Shown here: piece after piece, positions 44,578 to 47,805 of the stretch
How the letters are laid out: every line of letters starts with the position of its first letter
Position numbering within the stretch: position 1 is the first letter of the stretch
Source: JABSOG01 sp041583135
Lineage (GTDB): Bacteria; Pseudomonadota; Gammaproteobacteria; Enterobacterales; Alteromonadaceae
Reading direction: 5' to 3'
Length of the DNA stretch: 47,805 nt
Assembly: GCA_041583135.1 (NCBI GenBank)
Contig: JBFHGJ010000041.1
Location: 1-47,805 of the forward strand
Made by a program: the position numbers and the translations under genes
The notes under the pieces: model-generated
Told to the model about the DNA's origin: nothing
What the model saw: only the letters and a program-made list of their open reading frames with translations
Database searches by the model: none

Positions 44578-45408
44578 CTACTTCACTTTGAGCGGCAATA
44601 ATTCGCCTTGCTGGTAGCCACGCTCAATAATTAGCTGATTTAGTTTATCGATCCTAGATTGGACCTCGGGATGAGTAGAAAAGTAATGGACCAGTGCAAA
44701 ACCGTTATCGCCTTGGCTATTTTTGAGTGTTTCAAAAAACGCCGTAGCGCCTGCAACATGATCATAATGGCAATTGAGGATCTCCAGCGCCCGTTCATCC
44801 GCAGCAGACTCAATCGTTTGTGAAAAATGCGCCGCGCTGAAAGACTCCACTGGCATCACCAGATCCCCAATACTGGATTGCGAAAATCCCAGCAAATGCG
44901 TGGCCGCTACGACCACAATACCTCTGCCCATACTGCGGATATGGTCGCGATTGGCAAAATGCGCCAGCTCATGTGCAATGACAAAGCCGAGCGCATTTTC
45001 ACTCTTTAAGTTATCAAAGACACCGGCAAATACCACCATGCGACCGCCGGGTATTGCCATGGCGTTATTTAACGACTGCTCACGATATTCTGTTGTAATG
45101 GGATAAGCGATATTGGCACAACTCGACATAGCATCGACCAATGCCCTGATCTGCTGCGCTCGCGGGCTGTCTTGTATATCTTTGGCCGTGAACTCAGCAA
45201 CAGGCGCTTGCCGAGCAAATTGGTTAAACAACTCAAATTCTGATTGCGGCGAAATATAGTCAATTGCAACATCGATAAGCAATCCGGCAATTGCATAAAT
45301 GATTGCTATCAACACACCAAGGCCAGCCATCAAAGTAACGAACTCCTTCAATGGATGGCGCTTTGTGACGTTGACATTATGTTCGATGTGTTTTGCTTTA
45401 AACTGCAT
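44578..45408 (-). CDS. Membrane-anchored M48-family metalloprotease
   Basis: A 276-residue protein with one N-terminal membrane helix (about 24-48) and a peptidase domain with the zinc motif VIAHELAHFANRDH (HExxH) near 140-153, plus the downstream E in SAADERALEI that completes the gluzincin site. Family members (HtpX/BepA/YcaL-like) act in envelope protein quality control. It is followed on the same strand by none, and preceded by two YbjQ-family genes only 8 bases away, so the three are probably an operon. Confidence 0.9.
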   Translation of the reverse strand: MQFKAKHIEHNVNVTKRHPLKEFVTLMAGLGVLIAIIYAIAGLLIDVAIDYISPQSEFELFNQFARQAPVAEFTAKDIQDSPRAQQIRALVDAMSSCANIAYPITTEYREQSLNNAMAIPGGRMVVFAGVFDNLKSENALGFVIAHELAHFANRDHIRSMGRGIVVVAATHLLGFSQSSIGDLVMPVESFSAAHFSQTIESAADERALEILNCHYDHVAGATAFFETLKNSQGDNGFALVHYFSTHPEVQSRIDKLNQLIIERGYQQGELLPLKVK

Positions 45409-45416
45409 AGACCTGA

Positions 45417-45857
45417 CTATCGATGATATATCGCCGTTGCATAGGCCAGCACTTCAACGGAGCCGATTTGGTTTTGCCCGCCTTTTGAAATCGATGACGT
45501 TTCGATACGCAAATTAATCACTTCAGCGGCATCGATACAGGACTCTTTCAACCTTAAAATCGCCTCACGTCTTGCTCGGTCAACCAAAGATTCGTAAGAA
45601 GCGATCTCGCCACCGAATATAGACCTTAGCATCGCCAAGATCTTTTTGAAATAATCAACCGAGATCACAACCGAGCCAACCACCATATGACTTTCGACAT
45701 TCTCCGGCAACGGCAGAATTGGATGTTTGCTGCTGGTAACTGGCAAATTGATCATTGCCTTTTCACGACTGACAATAGAACGATAATGGGCTTTTTCTTT
45801 ACTGCTGCCAATAAAATAACCCAGCGCTATCAAAAAAATAAATACGATAAATTCCAT
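45417..45857 (-). CDS. YbjQ/UPF0145-family protein with N-terminal membrane helix
   Basis: A 146-residue protein. A single membrane helix (about 1-18) precedes a YbjQ-type domain with VVGSVVISVDYFKKILAMLRSIFGGEIASYESLVDRARREAILRL, seen as IFGGEIASYESLVDRAR, and the final VEVLAYATAIY. The family is annotated as heavy-metal-binding, and the fold oligomerises as a pentamer in known structures; function is unclear. GGAG lies 8 bases before the ATG. It is a paralogue of the next gene, which lacks the helix. Confidence 0.85.
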   Translation of the reverse strand: MEFIVFIFLIALGYFIGSSKEKAHYRSIVSREKAMINLPVTSSKHPILPLPENVESHMVVGSVVISVDYFKKILAMLRSIFGGEIASYESLVDRARREAILRLKESCIDAAEVINLRIETSSISKGGQNQIGSVEVLAYATAIYHR

Positions 45858-45862
45858 GGAGT

Positions 45863-46177
45863 TTACTCCACTTTTACCGCAGTGCCGTAGACATAAATCT
45901 CAGATGCGCCAGCAGCAACCGATGACGTCGAAAACCTGACATTCACCACACAGTTCGCGCCGAGTTGTCGTGCCTGCTCGACCATTCTTTCAGTCGCTTG
46001 ATCTCTCGCTTCACTCAGTAATTCAGTATACCCGCGCAACTCACCACCGATAATATTCTTAAGCCCCGCCATAATATCCCGCCCGGCATGTTTCGCTCGA
46101 ACCGTACTGCCGGAAACAACACCATAACATTCAACGATGGTTTTACCCGGCATGGTTTCAGTATTGGTTAAATACAT
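45863..46177 (-). CDS. YbjQ/UPF0145-family protein (soluble)
   Basis: A 104-residue soluble member of the same family: VVSGSTVRAKHAGRDIMAGLKNIIGGELRGYTELLSEARDQA (parts NIIGGELRGYTELLSEAR), ANCVVNVRFSTS and YVYGTAVKV. These are the hallmark blocks of YbjQ. GAGGGAAG precedes the ATG. It starts the likely operon ybjQ-like, membrane ybjQ-like, M48 peptidase, with 5 and 8 bases between genes. Confidence 0.9.
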   Translation of the reverse strand: MYLTNTETMPGKTIVECYGVVSGSTVRAKHAGRDIMAGLKNIIGGELRGYTELLSEARDQATERMVEQARQLGANCVVNVRFSTSSVAAGASEIYVYGTAVKVE

Positions 46178-46235
46178 ATTACTTCCCTCTCAATTAACAT
46201 TATTGTCACAAGGATAATAAAGGGTTAAACGCAAA

Positions 46236-46263
46236 AAGGCCAAAGCTATTTTGCTTTGGCCTT
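46236..46263 (-). terminator. Rho-independent terminator of the thiolase gene
   Basis: AAGGCCAAAGC (46236-46246) and GCTTTGGCCTT (46253-46263) form a perfect 11-bp stem with a 6-base loop. On the minus strand the stem runs into TTTTT. It lies about 50 bases after the thiolase stop. Confidence 0.88.
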
Positions 46264-46314
46264 CATGCTGACAATGCGGCTGCATTTGCCAATGATTTTT
46301 TTTACCTTCGAAGC

Positions 46315-47481
46315 TTACTTCAAGCGTTCAATAATAATAGACAGCGCTTCACCGCCACCGATACAAATTGATGCTAAGCCATAACGACCTTGGGTTTCTT
46401 TCAGCGCCGTCATCAATGTAACAACGATACGGGTACCTGAGGTGCCAATTGGGTGACCTAAAGACACGCCCGAACCATAAATATTAACTTTATCGTGAGG
46501 AATACCCATCTCAGCCATCGCTGCCATTGGTACTGCGGCAAACGCTTCATTGATCTCAAACAAATCGATATCGTCGAGGCTCAAGTTAGCTTTTTCCAAA
46601 TTCTTCTTCATCGCTTCAATTGGCGCTGTGGTAAACCACGTCGGGTTTTGTGCATGAGAAGCATAAGCGACAACTTTAAATTCAGCTTGGTCTTTGTAAC
46701 TTTCACCCGCTAAAACAACAGCTGCAGCGCCATCATTAATAGTAGAAGCGTTGGCTGCGGTAATTGTGCCGTCTTTTTCAAATGCTGGACGCAACTGTGG
46801 GATCTTATCGAAGTTAGCTTTGAACGGACCCTCGTCAGTATCGACAACGGTTTCGCCTTTACGGCCCTTAATCACGACAGGCACGATCTCTTTGGCAAAG
46901 ATGCCGTTTTCAATGGCATGACGTGCTCGGGTAAAAGACTCGATGGCAAATGCGTCTTGTTGCTCACGTGTCAAGCCGTATTTCTTAACACATTCTTCAG
47001 TACAATTACCCATAGGGCGATTTGAATACACATCCCAAAGGCCATCCCATTGCATCGCATCTTTCACTTCGGCGGGACCAAACTTAGCGATACCAACACG
47101 AGAGTTGGGCAACAAGTGAGGTGCTTGCGACATGTTTTCCATACCACCGGCAACGACCACTTCATTGTCGCCAGCCAAAATAGTTTGTGCCGCAGTAATA
47201 ATGGTTTTGACACCTGAACCACAGACTTTATTCATTGTCGTACACGGCACAGACTCCGGCAAACCGGCGAAAATAGCCGCTTGTCTGGCAGGGGCTTGAC
47301 CGACACCGGCAGAGATAACATTACCCATCAATACTTCATCAACTTTATCTACGCCAACGCCCGCTTTTTCAACGGCACCTTTAATGGCAGTCGCGCCAAG
47401 TTGAGTGGCCGGTACGCTAGATAAAGATCCCAAGAAGCTGCCACTAGGCGTTCTTGCGCCAGATAAAATATAAACGCTCAT
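46315..47481 (-). CDS. Acetyl-CoA C-acetyltransferase (thiolase II)
   Basis: A 388-residue thiolase that joins or splits acetoacetyl-CoA and acetyl-CoA. The nucleophilic cysteine is in TMNKVCGSGVKTI near 88, the catalytic histidine in SLGHPIGTSGTR near 345, and the second cysteine in ASICIGGGEAL near the C-terminus. The start is the ATG at 47481, with AGGA 7 bases upstream; a longer open frame to 47553 adds a hydrophobic stretch not found in the family. Whether its role is fatty-acid, ketone-body or polyhydroxybutyrate metabolism cannot be told without neighbours. Confidence 0.94.
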   Translation of the reverse strand: MSVYILSGARTPSGSFLGSLSSVPATQLGATAIKGAVEKAGVGVDKVDEVLMGNVISAGVGQAPARQAAIFAGLPESVPCTTMNKVCGSGVKTIITAAQTILAGDNEVVVAGGMENMSQAPHLLPNSRVGIAKFGPAEVKDAMQWDGLWDVYSNRPMGNCTEECVKKYGLTREQQDAFAIESFTRARHAIENGIFAKEIVPVVIKGRKGETVVDTDEGPFKANFDKIPQLRPAFEKDGTITAANASTINDGAAAVVLAGESYKDQAEFKVVAYASHAQNPTWFTTAPIEAMKKNLEKANLSLDDIDLFEINEAFAAVPMAAMAEMGIPHDKVNIYGSGVSLGHPIGTSGTRIVVTLMTALKETQGRYGLASICIGGGEALSIIIERLK

Positions 47482-47598
47482 AGTTAATCCTGTGTAGACA
47501 AAAAAGAAGGGGCAAGAATATACGTCTGAAGACATAAAGTCCAGATCAAGCACTAAGCCGCGTAAAATTTATTGCGGAAGGAATTTGATTGAATGGTT

Positions 47599-47721
47599 GT
47601 TGCTCCGCAACCATGCCATCAAATACATCACAACGGTTGAACACATGATAACAATTCATACAATTGCGATTTCGCACAAACCCCGTGTTGCCGACACCGT
47701 TGTTGGGCGTTGCTCCGCAAC
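47599..47721. repeat. Two copies of the hairpin motif GTTGCTCCGCAAC
   Basis: The 13-bp motif GTTGCTCCGCAAC (5-bp stem, TCC loop) occurs at 47599-47611 and 47709-47721. The core GCTCCGCAA also occurs in intergenic DNA at 30491-30499 and 33630-33638. The interval 47554-47805 otherwise shows no gene. Confidence 0.45.
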
Positions 47722-47758
47722 AACCAACCTATAACGTATAATTTTTCCAGCCCATAGC

Positions 47759-47790
47759 AAAAAACCCGCTGCGAATGCAGCGGGTTTTTG
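47759..47790. terminator. Bidirectional terminator near the right edge
   Basis: AAAAACCCGCTGC (47760-47772) and GCAGCGGGTTTTT (47777-47789) form a perfect 13-bp stem with a GAAT tetraloop and a T run on either strand. It would end a transcript from a gene beyond the edge (minus strand) or an unseen plus-strand RNA. Confidence 0.85.
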
Positions 47791-47805
47791 CGTATTGGGT
47801 GCCTG

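Overview
The window is chromosomal DNA of moderate GC content from a gammaproteobacterium. Gene content and order (pheS-pheT-ihfA, hda next to a DUF2066 gene, sbcDC, bioBFCD/bioA, a ZnuD-type receptor) suggest a marine Alteromonadales member, perhaps near Colwelliaceae. This placement is inference; no rRNA or other taxonomic marker is present. No phage, complete insertion sequence, tRNA, rRNA or CRISPR array was found.

Layout. 1-2067: end of a sensor kinase, an NtrC-type response regulator and an HD-domain hydrolase in one overlapping operon. 2099-7717: a polyamine locus with two divergent arms, speD-speE on the minus strand and speB-speA plus a Tag-like DNA glycosylase on the plus strand. 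Together they encode arginine to agmatine to putrescine to spermidine. SpeD is of the eukaryotic type, and three of the four spe genes start with TTG. 7926-10771: a two-gene operon that looks like the chromopyrrolate-synthase-like protein VioB/RebD cut in two, with the halves in reversed order. 10919-13381: a GAF-GAF-GGDEF-EAL protein. 13697-17375: pheS-pheT-ihfA. 17534-19440: a DUF2066 protein and hda. 19510-20859: hinT and a secreted SUMF1-like protein, convergent. 20896-26921: a lipoprotein gene, then sbcD-sbcC behind a near-consensus LexA box. 27061-30368: a CAT-family acyltransferase, a GDT1-type Mn exporter, a 2-oxoglutarate-dioxygenase-like protein and a lipoprotein. 30503-33385: a zinc locus with a perfect Zur-type palindrome, a small CxxCH protein and a ZnuD-like TonB receptor. 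33698-35927: a secreted nuclease, a PAS plus degenerate GGDEF protein and a PGPGW membrane protein. 36073-41175: the complete divergent biotin locus with a BirA-type operator. 41172-43018: a small membrane protein and asnS. 43094-44577: about 1.5 kb with no credible gene, purine-rich on the minus strand, hairpin-rich and ending at a strong minus-strand terminator. 44578-47481: an M48 peptidase, two YbjQ-family proteins and a thiolase.

The observations most worth following are the split and swapped VioB-like pair, the orphan minus-strand region ahead of the terminator at 43069-43093, the Zur-controlled small gene whose start codon abuts its operator, a 20-bp-period repeat found only where convergent genes meet, the SOS-like box in front of sbcDC, and the eukaryotic-type SpeD.
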